NCBI GenBank assembly: GCA_934394665.1
Contig: CAKRRS010000076.1
Span: 1-13,572, forward strand
Length of the DNA stretch: 13,572 bases
Reading direction: 5' to 3'
Source: an uncultured Acetatifactor sp.
GTDB lineage: Bacteria; Bacillota; Clostridia; Lachnospirales; Lachnospiraceae
Every line of letters starts with the position of its first letter. The stretch's first letter is position 1. Below the pieces are notes generated by a model. That model was not told the origin of the DNA, made no database searches, and saw nothing but the letters and a program-made list of their open reading frames with translations. The position numbers and the translations under genes were made by a program. Positions 1 to 7,415 of this stretch are shown in pieces.

Positions 1-208
1 TAGAAACAACAATATAATATAGAAAAGAGTCCTCTGATTTGAGGGCTAGGCAATTGACCAAAAAAATTTAATATGACTAATATATGACTAAATAATGGTT
101 TTAAATTGACTATTTTAATGCATCTTAGTACAGAAATTGCTGTAATGATTTAAAGAAATACAAATCATCTTACAGACCTTTACAGCAAGAGCGAAAAAGC
201 TTCCAACG
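1..208. other. AT-rich left edge without a gene
   Basis: No convincing gene lies here. A small inverted repeat (28-34 pairing with 41-47, 6-nt loop) has a T-rich stretch only when read on the minus strand, so it could be a weak minus-strand terminator or a remnant. The 10-mer atatgactaa occurs at 71-80 and 82-91 and again at 721-730, just past the next gene. Composition changes sharply near 175-185, where GC-richer coding sequence begins. That looks like a junction rather than a normal promoter region. Confidence 0.4.
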
Positions 209-694
209 ATGAAGAGTCTGGACAGCAGCGCTTCCAAGAAGTCTGATGACAAGGCAGAAGGTTCTAAGGCATCCGGTGACAACAACGGATTCTTCACTCC
301 GAACAACAAGATCGACTTCTCCAATGTGAAGATTGAGCCCCTGTTCGAGGAAGCAGTTGATTTCGAGACCTTCAGCAAGTCTGATTTCAGAGCAGTGAAA
401 GTAAAAGAGTGCGTTGCAGTACCTAAGTCCAAGAAGCTGTTGCAGTTCACCCTGGATGACGGAACCGGCACCGACCGCACCATCCTCTCCGGTATCCATG
501 CTTACTACGAGCCGGAAGAACTGGTAGGCAAGACACTGATCGCCATCACCAACCTGCCTCCCAGAGCCATGATGGGAATCGAATCCTGCGGTATGCTGCT
601 CAGCGCAGTCAACAACAAGAAGGACAGCGAAGAGGAAGAACTGCATCTTCTGATGGTAGATAATCATATTCCTGCTGGTGCGAAGCTGTACTAA
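209..694 (+). CDS. MetG-type C-terminal tRNA-binding domain protein (orphan, possibly 5'-truncated metG)
   Basis: The 161-residue product has a charged, Ser/Lys-rich first ~50 residues, then an OB-fold tRNA-binding domain of the EMAP II/Arc1p/MetG-beta type (about residues 53-161). Recognisable segments are SDFRAVKVKECVAVPKSKKL, then ILSGIHAYYEPEELVGK, then NLPPRAMMGIESCGMLLSA. In full-length methionyl-tRNA synthetase this module is the C-terminal dimerisation and tRNA-binding appendix; free-standing versions (CsaA/YgjH-like) also exist. No catalytic domain is upstream. The frame is open back to about 149 without another ATG, and the ATG at 209 has no good ribosome-binding site. It could therefore be a working stand-alone tRNA-binding protein or the 3' end of a metG cut by rearrangement. 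The domain itself looks intact, and a strong terminator follows. Confidence 0.65.
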   Translation: MKSLDSSASKKSDDKAEGSKASGDNNGFFTPNNKIDFSNVKIEPLFEEAVDFETFSKSDFRAVKVKECVAVPKSKKLLQFTLDDGTGTDRTILSGIHAYYEPEELVGKTLIAITNLPPRAMMGIESCGMLLSAVNNKKDSEEEELHLLMVDNHIPAGAKLY

Positions 695-731
695 GTGTTG
701 GTGTGATTTCGAAAAATAAAATATGACTAAG

Positions 732-776
732 AAGTCCCATCGGATAAAGAAATTTATCTGAGGGGACTTTTTCTTT
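732..776 (+). terminator. Rho-independent terminator after the tRNA-binding domain gene
   Basis: A long hairpin pairs 732-748 with 753-769 around a GAAA tetraloop, with one mismatch and one G-U pair, and runs directly into a T-rich tail (768-776). It separates the tRNA-binding domain gene from the LRR/radical SAM operon. Confidence 0.9.
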
Positions 777-865
777 ATCATCTTAATGTAAAATTATAGA
801 AAATATGGTATAACCTTTTTTGTTGATTTTTTTCATAATCCCGGGTGGTGATCTTATGCGCAATG

Positions 866-900
866 TGGTAAAATATTTTTATCTATATTTTTGAGGGGAG
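866..900 (+). promoter_or_regulatory. Possible extended -10 promoter and the ribosome-binding site of the radical SAM operon
   Basis: A TAAAAT hexamer at 869-874 preceded by TGG (866-868) could be an extended -10 element; no good -35 is seen. The ribosome-binding site at 895-900 (ggggag) lies 8 nt before the ATG at 909 and decides that start over an upstream TTG at 891. The ribosome-binding site is clear; the promoter is weak. Confidence 0.35.
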
Positions 901-908
901 AACATAAG

Positions 909-2534
909 ATGAACGGCAGTGGAATCGGCATTTTGGTGGCATTATTCATGGAGGCATTTGTGTCAATACATATGTCCGTGTTTGTGCTTTTACCGCTTTC
1001 GAAAATGATTTCCAAGGAAAACAGCAAGAAAACGTTTTGGATCATGTTTGGAATCCGAGCGTTCATCCTGCTGTTTTTTGATTTCTTTATCACGACGGGA
1101 ATCTGCATTGTGGATTTTGTGCTGGTGTTTGTGGGAGCATTTATCGTAGTACCGCTTACGATAGGGAAAAATTCGACCAAGAACAGGAAAGCGGCGAAGG
1201 AGAATGCAGAGGTGAACAAAGTGCTGGCAGCGGCAGGCGGAACAGCAGCAAATGCGCCGGGTACACCTGTAGAAAGTGGTGTGGCAGCAAATGGAACAGC
1301 AGTAAATGTGGCCGGCGAAGAAGGAGCCAGAGCTAATTCGGTTGGTGCAGCGAATGTAATGGATGCGTCTACGGCAGCAGGGACGCCGGGAGCCACCGGC
1401 AATGCACAGCCCCGGCAGGAACCTGTGAAGAAAGCTGTATCCGGCGCCGACTTCGATCCGCTGTTCTCCATGTCGGAAGATGATTGTCTGGAAGAATTCA
1501 TCAAACGTGAAATGAGCCGTGCCGGAATTGCAGAGGATCAGAAGCTGATCCCGGAGGATATGCTACGTAGAAAGAATATTTTGAGTGTGATTTTTGCAAT
1601 CCTGTTATTCGTCTATGTCTGCCTGATCTTCTTCCATTTCCCGTTTGCCACGTATGTAGAGGGATTGTTGATCCTGGTGGTGTACGGTTTCCTGACCGGA
1701 CGTTATAAGCTGTTAAAGTATCTGAAAAAGGAAGTAAAGGCCAGACCGCAGGAGAAGATCTCCAATATTGTCATGAATGTGAAAACTTCTCTCGTGCCGG
1801 ATTACAGTAAAAAACTGAGACTGGGACTGCTGGCGGCAGCAGCTGCGTGTGCACTGCTTCTGTTCGCAAAGCCCAGAATCTTCTACGAGCAGACACCGGG
1901 CGGTGTCAATGTGCGGTTCTATGCTTACGGCATCACGAATATGACTAAGGTAACGATTCCGGATACTTATAACGGAGAAAAAGTCGTGGGACTGCGCGGC
2001 AATACTTTTTCCAATATGCTTCTGTTAAGAGAAGTGAACCTCCCCGATACCATTACGGAGATCCGAGGGGAGGCCTTCAAGGGATGCCGGATCCTGAAAA
2101 AGGTAAATCTGCCGGCCAACCTGGAATATCTCGGTGGCGGAGCTTTTTATAATTGTTCCCTGTTACAGGAGATCGACCTGCCGGACAGCCTGAACTATCT
2201 CGGCGGCGAAGCATTTTACGGCTGCTCTGGTCTGAAAGAGATCATACTTCCGGAAGGAATTGCGGAGATCCGCGGCAATACGTTTGAGGAATGTACCGAC
2301 CTGCGGATGGTCAAGATTCCGGACAGCGTGACCCGGATCGGCGGACACGCTTTCTACGGAGACAGCAGCCTGGAATATGTCCTGCTGTCACCCGGCAGCA
2401 AGCTGCAGGAGATCGGTTCTTCTGCGTTCCGGTGCTGTGATTCCCTGACAGAGATCACGCTGCCCCGTAATGTCTATATCAACGAACGCGCTTTTAAGGA
2501 GACTCCGTTAGGAAAAATCTATTATTATGACTAA
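909..2534 (+). CDS. Multi-pass membrane protein with C-terminal BspA-type leucine-rich repeats
   Basis: The product has 541 residues from the ATG at 909. Hydrophobic segments lie at about 5-29, 43-64 and 67-86. An Ala/Gly/Thr-rich low-complexity linker follows (about 93-178). More hydrophobic segments lie at about 224-243, 245-263 and 304-320. From about 340 to the end there are six or so BspA/LRR_5 repeats of the form L..V.LP..I..I...AF..C..L. Such repeats are usually binding surfaces, often outside the cell; whether this domain faces outward depends on topology that the sequence alone does not fix. The stop overlaps the start of the radical SAM gene (ATGACTAA at 2527-2534), so the two are probably translationally coupled. 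It is the first gene of the operon and may be a sensor, receptor or scaffold. Its role is unknown. Confidence 0.8.
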   Translation: MNGSGIGILVALFMEAFVSIHMSVFVLLPLSKMISKENSKKTFWIMFGIRAFILLFFDFFITTGICIVDFVLVFVGAFIVVPLTIGKNSTKNRKAAKENAEVNKVLAAAGGTAANAPGTPVESGVAANGTAVNVAGEEGARANSVGAANVMDASTAAGTPGATGNAQPRQEPVKKAVSGADFDPLFSMSEDDCLEEFIKREMSRAGIAEDQKLIPEDMLRRKNILSVIFAILLFVYVCLIFFHFPFATYVEGLLILVVYGFLTGRYKLLKYLKKEVKARPQEKISNIVMNVKTSLVPDYSKKLRLGLLAAAAACALLLFAKPRIFYEQTPGGVNVRFYAYGITNMTKVTIPDTYNGEKVVGLRGNTFSNMLLLREVNLPDTITEIRGEAFKGCRILKKVNLPANLEYLGGGAFYNCSLLQEIDLPDSLNYLGGEAFYGCSGLKEIILPEGIAEIRGNTFEECTDLRMVKIPDSVTRIGGHAFYGDSSLEYVLLSPGSKLQEIGSSAFRCCDSLTEITLPRNVYINERAFKETPLGKIYYYD

Positions 2535-4311
2535 GTTTATTCATTTACTATATGTGCCGACGCTTGCATGTAACATGCAGTGCCGCTATTGTTATCTCGA
2601 AGACAACACCGTGGACGAGGAAACGGGCGAAGACAGCCTGCAAACCCTGCAATATGCCATTGCAAAATTCAGAGAAGCCGAAGTCGTACCGTTCAACATC
2701 TCGCTGCATGGCGGAGAGGTCACGACCTTGCCAAAGCAGGAATTCCATGACCTGATCCAATATATCAGCGACTATTATCAGGAAAACCGGGAACTCATCA
2801 CAGGTGCCGGATTCAAAGTGGGACGACCGCATATCAAGACCAACCTGTACGGGCTGGACAGGCATATCGGGACCATCCGGGAATACAACGTATCCGTCTC
2901 CGGCAGCCTGGATTTGCCCTTGTCATTGCATGAAAAATACCGCGTGACCAAGGGCGGAAGCGGTACTTTGGAGAAGATCCTTGCCAATATCCGACTGCTT
3001 TCAGAGATTCCGAATAAGAAAAAAGTATCCGCTACGATTTTCAAAGAACATTTCCAATATCTGGATCAGATCATAGAGGATATCAAGTTCCTGGATCAGA
3101 ATACCTGTCTGGACATGAATGATTTCAACTTCATGATTGGATTCGATTATAATTCCTGCGGTCTGCTGCATCACATGAGTGAAGAGGAACAGCTGATATT
3201 TTATAAGAAGATGCACGAGGCTTTCGACGGAACGAATCTGGACGCCGGTGTGAATGGCGCCTGGTTCGATGAATTTGGACCGGAATATTGCACCAATTGC
3301 GATAACTGCGGAGAAAAATTTTTCCTGCTGGAGCGTAACGGGGACATCTATTCCTGCGTCAGAGGGCAGAAAAATAAGGATTTCTATTATGGCAATATCT
3401 ACACGGACAGCGTGGAGGATATCCTAAAATGCGCTATGCAGAAGATATTCCAGAACCACAATAGACAGCCGTTTCCCGAGGCTTGTGCGAAATGCGGTTA
3501 CCTCTACCTGTGCAAGACCGGATGTCCGTTCGTGAAAAATGTATACGATTCCGGACGAAGCTATACCTGCCTGTTGCAACAGCAGATGTACCGCGACCGG
3601 AATTACAGTCAGGATGTCTATAACGACGAAACAGTGTACGAATATGTGACGAAGATGCGCCTGGAAGATCCGGAAAAATATATGCCGGTGAAACAGACGA
3701 ATGGCTATCCTTCTCTGGAACAGATCATCGCAGAAGATGCGAGGTTAAAATACATCTATGACAGCGAGGTGTTTACCCTGGAGGTAGACGGAGAGCGTTA
3801 TCCGCTTGCCTCTCAGATTCTCCGGAAATCCAGAGATATCGTCTATCTCACACCGGTCAGTACCGTGAAGATCCGTATGAAGAAACATCTGTTGCAAGAG
3901 GAGTGCGATTACCCAGAGAACAATGCGCTGTATCTGATGCTGTTGTCCGGAGACCTTGTGACTTACGGGGATGAGGGCAGGACGAAACAGCGTCATATCG
4001 CCACACACCAGATATACAAGGGCGTACTGGATCATGCCATGGGGAACTCCGATGGAAATTGTGTGGGAAACGAGCCGGAAAATCCATCCGGGAATGAAGA
4101 GGATTACTACGTATATGATATCTCGAACCTCATCAGAGAATATGCGAACGAATACTCCGCGGACACCCCGAATAACTTGTTTTTTACGACGACCGCGCTG
4201 AGAGACTACCACTACCAGAAACAGAAAAACAACGCGTACTATCATATCCAGGCAATCAACCTGCCGTTTCAAAATATAGAGTTTTACTATTTAAAGGGAG
4301 GAACCACATGA
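2527..4311 (+). CDS. Radical SAM/SPASM enzyme, candidate peptide or protein maturase
   Basis: The product has 594 residues. The radical SAM iron-sulfur motif CX3CX2C is C15-C19-C22 (in LACNMQCRYCYLE), and the SAM-binding GGE is at 62-64 in SLHGGE. A SPASM region follows, with C255, C258, C261 and C277 and the canonical CX2CX5CX3C set C320, C323, C329, C333 for auxiliary clusters. SPASM enzymes typically modify ribosomally made peptides or proteins by radical chemistry (PqqE, anSME and sactipeptide or ranthipeptide maturases). About 260 residues after the SPASM cysteines are not recognised and make the protein longer than most maturases. Start and stop overlap both neighbours, so the enzyme is probably made together with the LRR protein and the Asn-tailed protein. 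The latter is the obvious candidate substrate, but that is inference. Confidence 0.92.
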   Translation: MTKFIHLLYVPTLACNMQCRYCYLEDNTVDEETGEDSLQTLQYAIAKFREAEVVPFNISLHGGEVTTLPKQEFHDLIQYISDYYQENRELITGAGFKVGRPHIKTNLYGLDRHIGTIREYNVSVSGSLDLPLSLHEKYRVTKGGSGTLEKILANIRLLSEIPNKKKVSATIFKEHFQYLDQIIEDIKFLDQNTCLDMNDFNFMIGFDYNSCGLLHHMSEEEQLIFYKKMHEAFDGTNLDAGVNGAWFDEFGPEYCTNCDNCGEKFFLLERNGDIYSCVRGQKNKDFYYGNIYTDSVEDILKCAMQKIFQNHNRQPFPEACAKCGYLYLCKTGCPFVKNVYDSGRSYTCLLQQQMYRDRNYSQDVYNDETVYEYVTKMRLEDPEKYMPVKQTNGYPSLEQIIAEDARLKYIYDSEVFTLEVDGERYPLASQILRKSRDIVYLTPVSTVKIRMKKHLLQEECDYPENNALYLMLLSGDLVTYGDEGRTKQRHIATHQIYKGVLDHAMGNSDGNCVGNEPENPSGNEEDYYVYDISNLIREYANEYSADTPNNLFFTTTALRDYHYQKQKNNAYYHIQAINLPFQNIEFYYLKGGTT

Positions 4312-4673
4312 ACTTCGAACCGCAAACCTATGAAGAACTGATCCGCATGAAACGCTGTGTGGAACTGACGAAATATTATGAACTGTCGGAGGAGGAACTG
4401 GAGAAAATCTATCAGTTCCTGGAGCAGAATCCGGATGCGTCCGTAAAGGGCGGACGCCAGAACCTCGCATTGATCACAGGGAATGACGTGCAGAATGCCC
4501 AGGTCATCATCACTCGCTGCATTGACAGTGGGATCGACGGACTGCAGATGTCCCGGACGGTATTCAAGGTCATTCCGCATTACACCCCGTCCTCAGGCTC
4601 CGGCGGGAGCGGCGGCTCATCTTCCAACAATAACAACAATAATAACAATAACAACAATAATAATAACAGATAG
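4308..4673 (+). CDS. Small protein with Gly/Ser linker and 14-Asn tail; candidate radical SAM substrate
   Basis: The 121-residue protein is not a recognised family. Residues 1-95 are a folded-looking, partly helical region with an acidic stretch (SEEELEKIYQFLEQ) and only two cysteines (C17, C71). Then comes a flexible SGSGGSGGSSS linker, 14 consecutive asparagines (107-120) and a final Arg. The ATG overlaps the radical SAM stop (ATGA) and has a strong ribosome-binding site (aaagggagg at 4293-4301), so expression may be high. The layout of leader-like domain, flexible linker and simple-sequence C-terminus beside a radical SAM/SPASM gene resembles RiPP precursors. There is no cysteine in the tail, so thioether (sactipeptide/ranthipeptide) chemistry there is excluded; epimerisation or C-C/C-O crosslinks would remain possible. 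It could also simply be a partner protein with a low-complexity tail. Confidence 0.75.
   Translation: MNFEPQTYEELIRMKRCVELTKYYELSEEELEKIYQFLEQNPDASVKGGRQNLALITGNDVQNAQVIITRCIDSGIDGLQMSRTVFKVIPHYTPSSGSGGSGGSSSNNNNNNNNNNNNNNR
4626..4661 (+). repeat. 18-bp tandem duplication in the polyasparagine tract
   Basis: Six Asn codons (aac aat aac aac aat aat) occur twice in exact tandem (4626-4643 and 4644-4661), followed by two more Asn codons. The tract mixes AAC and AAT, so it is not a pure trinucleotide slippage run; the tail grew at least once by an 18-bp duplication. Confidence 0.9.
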
Positions 4674-4684
4674 GACGTGACACC

Positions 4685-5692
4685 ATGCCATTTGTATCCG
4701 AGACATTTCATATGCGCAGGCTTGCGGAAAGCGGCGTCCATATTAAGACCACCTATATCGCAGACGGTGCGCTGCGCTGCCGTGACACCGACGGAAGTGT
4801 GCAGGATGACGTGATCCGCGGTATCCGCTGCCGGAAGGAGTATTTTCTCCAGGGAAAACCGGTACATGTGGAGAAAATCTTCGATTCCCGGATTGAGTAC
4901 ACCTATGTATCCGGACTGGACGACGAGACCCCACATACCTGTGAAAACTGCGGCTTCACCGGAAAAATAAAAGATTTCGCAGACGGCTGCCCTTATTGCA
5001 ATGCCGCATCCAATATCGACTACGCGGACAAAGATCTCGGCAGCAAGCACCATTACGACCTGGTACTGAAAAATCCCATCTACCGGATCGTTACTGCAGG
5101 GGTGGATTATGTGGTGTCCCTGCTGCTTACCTGGGGATTCATAACGAGTACTTCCAGGACATTTAACGGTTATGACATCACGAAAATCTTTCTCTACGGA
5201 ACGATTCTCGCGCTGATTCTCTATTACTTTTTCTACCTGTGCGACGGATATGTGGTGCTTGGTCCCATTAGACGATACAAGGAAGCGCAGAACAAAAGAC
5301 AGCAGGAATTCTGGGCACGCACCGGATTCGACAAGAAGAGGTTCTATAATAACCTGAACAGCGAAGCTGCCGGGAGATACTATTCCGAGCCGGATATCAT
5401 CGATTATGACATGATCGACTATACAGGTCTGCAGGAGTGGGAACAGGACGATGTTACGCGTGTGGACGCGGAATTGCAGGTCAGACTGGTGTATCTTCAT
5501 AACGGAAAAATTCATTCCCACTATCAGAAAGATATCTTCACCTTGCGGAAAAATGAAAAGGCTATTACCCTCGGAGCCGGCATCCATGTCATCAAATGCT
5601 CTAACTGCAATGCCAATATCGACCTTACAAAGGGCGTCTGCGAGTATTGTGGGGCCAAAATCGAGCCACTGCAGGAGTGGAGCGCGGAGTAA
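4685..5692 (+). CDS. Membrane protein with N- and C-terminal zinc ribbons
   Basis: The 335-residue protein starts at the ATG 11 nt after the Asn-tail gene. Residues 1-80 are a soluble region. A zinc ribbon follows at C86-C89 and C102-C105 (CENC, CPYC). Two probable membrane helices lie at about 133-156 and 166-190. A soluble domain spans about 205-300, with an N-proximal helix (FYNNLNSEAAGRYY) and beta-rich sequence, and a second zinc ribbon closes the protein (C305-C308, C319-C322). The soluble domain between membrane helix and ribbon resembles Tim44-like/NTF2-fold modules of Firmicutes membrane proteins; I hold that assignment loosely. Position in the operon suggests a membrane partner of the radical SAM system, possibly for export, anchoring or regulation. 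Confidence 0.75.
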   Translation: MPFVSETFHMRRLAESGVHIKTTYIADGALRCRDTDGSVQDDVIRGIRCRKEYFLQGKPVHVEKIFDSRIEYTYVSGLDDETPHTCENCGFTGKIKDFADGCPYCNAASNIDYADKDLGSKHHYDLVLKNPIYRIVTAGVDYVVSLLLTWGFITSTSRTFNGYDITKIFLYGTILALILYYFFYLCDGYVVLGPIRRYKEAQNKRQQEFWARTGFDKKRFYNNLNSEAAGRYYSEPDIIDYDMIDYTGLQEWEQDDVTRVDAELQVRLVYLHNGKIHSHYQKDIFTLRKNEKAITLGAGIHVIKCSNCNANIDLTKGVCEYCGAKIEPLQEWSAE

Positions 5693-5717
5693 AATGAAAA
5701 TGAGAGAAAGTCATAAA

Positions 5718-5762
5718 TCATAAAATGTGAGAGAATGTGAAAATAAGGCTCATAAAATGTGA
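5718..5762 (+). repeat. Pair of 13-bp direct repeats before the cREC gene
   Basis: tcataaaatgtga occurs at 5718-5730 and again at 5750-5762 (32-bp period), in the 97-nt gap between the zinc-ribbon gene and the cREC gene. The second copy sits inside a small inverted repeat (ctcat...atgag). This could be a regulatory site or a local duplication; no terminator with a T-run is seen, so the cREC gene may still be part of the operon. Confidence 0.5.
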
Positions 5763-5789
5763 TGAGCAATGTAGAAAGTAGGAAAATAG

Positions 5790-6089
5790 ATGAAACTATG
5801 GCTGGATGACCTCAGACCGGCACCCTGGGGCTATGAATGCGCAAAGTCCGTAAACGAAGCCAAGGCACTGATCCGGGAGGCAGAACATAAAGGAATCGAG
5901 ATCGAAGTCCTGGATCTCGATCATGACCTTGGCGATTTCGCCGGACAGGGCGGCGACGCCATTAAACTCCTCGACTGGCTGGTAGAACGGGAGACTTTCT
6001 ACCCGGTGGAGATCCATACCGCGAACCCCGTGGGCAGAGCGAATATGGAGAATATGCTGGCAAGGTACTGGGGAGAGCAGTATTGGTAA
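5790..6089 (+). CDS. cREC, cyclic-phosphate-processing receiver-like domain protein
   Basis: The 99-residue, single-domain protein resembles the cREC family: N-terminal WLDDLRPAP with the acidic pair D6-D7, a central LDLDHDLG (D42, D44, H45, D46), and a C-terminal IHTANPVGRANM with H76 and N79. The family is a receiver-fold offshoot predicted by comparative genomics to act on cyclic phosphates, and it is found in biological-conflict loci. The proposed activity comes from that prediction, not from anything shown here. The ATG has an AGGA ribosome-binding site at 5780-5783. Codons for residues 59-78 are repeated as a 59-bp fragment at 8121-8179, with one synonymous difference, so this locus was duplicated or rearranged. 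It may belong to the radical SAM operon upstream or to the defence island downstream. Confidence 0.8.
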   Translation: MKLWLDDLRPAPWGYECAKSVNEAKALIREAEHKGIEIEVLDLDHDLGDFAGQGGDAIKLLDWLVERETFYPVEIHTANPVGRANMENMLARYWGEQYW

Positions 6090-6129
6090 GATACCGCAAG
6101 ATGTAACGATATAAGTTACAAAAAATAAG

Positions 6130-6158
6130 TTGATATTTTGCAGAGTTGTGAGTATGAA
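6130..6158 (+). promoter_or_regulatory. Possible promoter of the ATPase-TOPRIM module
   Basis: TTGATA (6130-6135), a 17-nt spacer, then TATGAA (6153-6158). The -35 is good and the -10 mediocre. The flanking sequence (6119-6143) resembles 8220-8243, which holds the -35 of the promoter before the AAA/PDDEXK gene. Confidence 0.4.
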
Positions 6159-6176
6159 TAAAGAATTGTAGCCCCG

Positions 6177-6229
6177 CATACAATAATATTATCATTGCTT
6201 TTTTTTTGCGGATAAAGTATTATTGTATG
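6177..6229 (+). promoter_or_regulatory. Inverted repeat in the leader of the ATPase gene
   Basis: Twelve perfect base pairs (6177-6188 with 6218-6229), extendable by a G-U and an A-T pair, enclose a loop with nine T's (6199-6207). It lies after the possible promoter and just before the first potential ribosome-binding site. It could be a leader hairpin affecting translation or a protein-binding operator. The T-run is inside the loop rather than after the stem, so it is not a standard terminator. Confidence 0.5.
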
Positions 6230-6281
6230 GAAAGGGAATTACTTCGTGAAACACGAACAAATCGTTACGGAGGATGAAAGA

Positions 6282-7406
6282 ATGATTGTAATGGATTTAC
6301 AAGTAGATAATTTCATGGCAATGAAAAATTTTCATATGAATATGTCTTACCCTAAGAAGATTGTCGGATCGCAATTAGAGGAGTATCTTGCAGGGGTGCC
6401 AAACTTCCGTTATAAGAAAATTGTAATTTTGATGGGTGGAAATGCAACAGGGAAAACATCTATCGGAAGAATGATGATGATGATCTTCAACTTTATGGAT
6501 AAAAAAATTTATAATGGACTTACAGACATGATATGTGATAAGGGTAGACAAGCTTCCTTTAGTATCGATTTTGTGGGCAATCGAAATATTTTATATCGGG
6601 TGGAGACTATATTTATGCCCCCACAAGGAGAGGATTATCAAAGCACAGACATTAATGTAACTGTTAGGTCAGTCTCCATTGGGAAAAAAGATAGTTATAA
6701 GACATGCATAGAGCGTTTGGAACAAGAGAAAGAGCAAGCACTGCCGAGTTATATAGAAGAACTGGAAAAAATAGAAGGATTATCATGGTCGTTTGCATAT
6801 CCGTCGGATTATTTGGGTGCGAATAAGACAACATATCATAATTATACGAAAAAAAATCTTAAAATAATGGAGCTGATACTTCAAACATTGGATCCGGCGA
6901 TCATCAAAATAGAAAAATCTGATGAGATAGAAAATACATTTATCATAAGATATGAACAATTTTCTGTGATTGTACAAAACGGAGAAATATTAAATCCTAA
7001 AGTATTATCAAGTGGTACGCGTTCCGGAATAGAAGTCGCGGAAATGCTAGCATCCATTTTAGAGGACAAATTCGGTTTTTATTATTGTGACGAAAAATTC
7101 TCATATATACATAGCGAAGTAGAAAAGGCAATATTATCTTTAATGATTGAAGGTCTGGATGACAATGGTCAGTTGTTTTTTACAACTCATAATACGGATA
7201 TCTTGGATTTGCCGTTGCCCAAGCATTCTTTTGTGTTCTTAAAAAAGGATATTACAGATACAGAACAGCCGATTAAGTGTATCAGTGCGTCAAGCTTATT
7301 AAAAAGGAGTACAGACAGTGTGAAAAATGCTGTGGAGAATGACCTTTTTTCAATTAGTCCTAACGTTACGAAGTTATATGAAATTGAGGCAATGTACCAA
7401 GGATAG
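6282..7406 (+). CDS. ABC/OLD-type AAA ATPase of a two-gene defence-like module
   Basis: From the ATG at 6282 (ribosome-binding site cggagg at 6268-6273, 8 nt away) the product has 374 residues. A GTG at 6246 in the same frame would add 12. It has an ABC-type ATP-binding fold: Walker A GGNATGKTS (52-60), ABC-signature-like LSSGTRSG (242-249), Walker B YYCDEKFSYIH with D270-E271, and a switch histidine in TTHN (H303). There is no long coiled coil, unlike SMC/RecN proteins. This matches the AAA_15/AAA_21 group that pairs with TOPRIM or other nucleases in anti-phage systems (PARIS AriA, RloA/AbiL-like, OLD). The next gene, 9 nt downstream, fits the effector role. Base composition is more AT-rich than the radical SAM operon, consistent with transfer. 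Confidence 0.82.
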   Translation: MIVMDLQVDNFMAMKNFHMNMSYPKKIVGSQLEEYLAGVPNFRYKKIVILMGGNATGKTSIGRMMMMIFNFMDKKIYNGLTDMICDKGRQASFSIDFVGNRNILYRVETIFMPPQGEDYQSTDINVTVRSVSIGKKDSYKTCIERLEQEKEQALPSYIEELEKIEGLSWSFAYPSDYLGANKTTYHNYTKKNLKIMELILQTLDPAIIKIEKSDEIENTFIIRYEQFSVIVQNGEILNPKVLSSGTRSGIEVAEMLASILEDKFGFYYCDEKFSYIHSEVEKAILSLMIEGLDDNGQLFFTTHNTDILDLPLPKHSFVFLKKDITDTEQPIKCISASSLLKRSTDSVKNAVENDLFSISPNVTKLYEIEAMYQG

Positions 7407-7415
7407 AGGTGCGCG

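Noticed and set aside
891..908. TTG as start of the LRR membrane protein
   Set aside because: The ATG at 909 has a ggggag site at ideal distance; the TTG overlaps the region just before that site and has none of its own.
854..1504. Minus-strand open frame of 216 codons opposite the LRR protein
   Set aside because: It mirrors the Ala-rich linker and membrane segments of the plus-strand gene and has no recognisable domain.
4626..4670. CRISPR-like or microsatellite array
   Set aside because: The repeat is in frame, codes for Asn, and has no spacers; it is a protein low-complexity tail.
4580..5587. Long minus-strand open frame of 335 codons
   Set aside because: It is antisense to the zinc-ribbon gene and the Asn tail; its poly-Leu segment is the Asn repeat read backwards. 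No ribosome-binding site, and the plus-strand gene has clear zinc-ribbon motifs.
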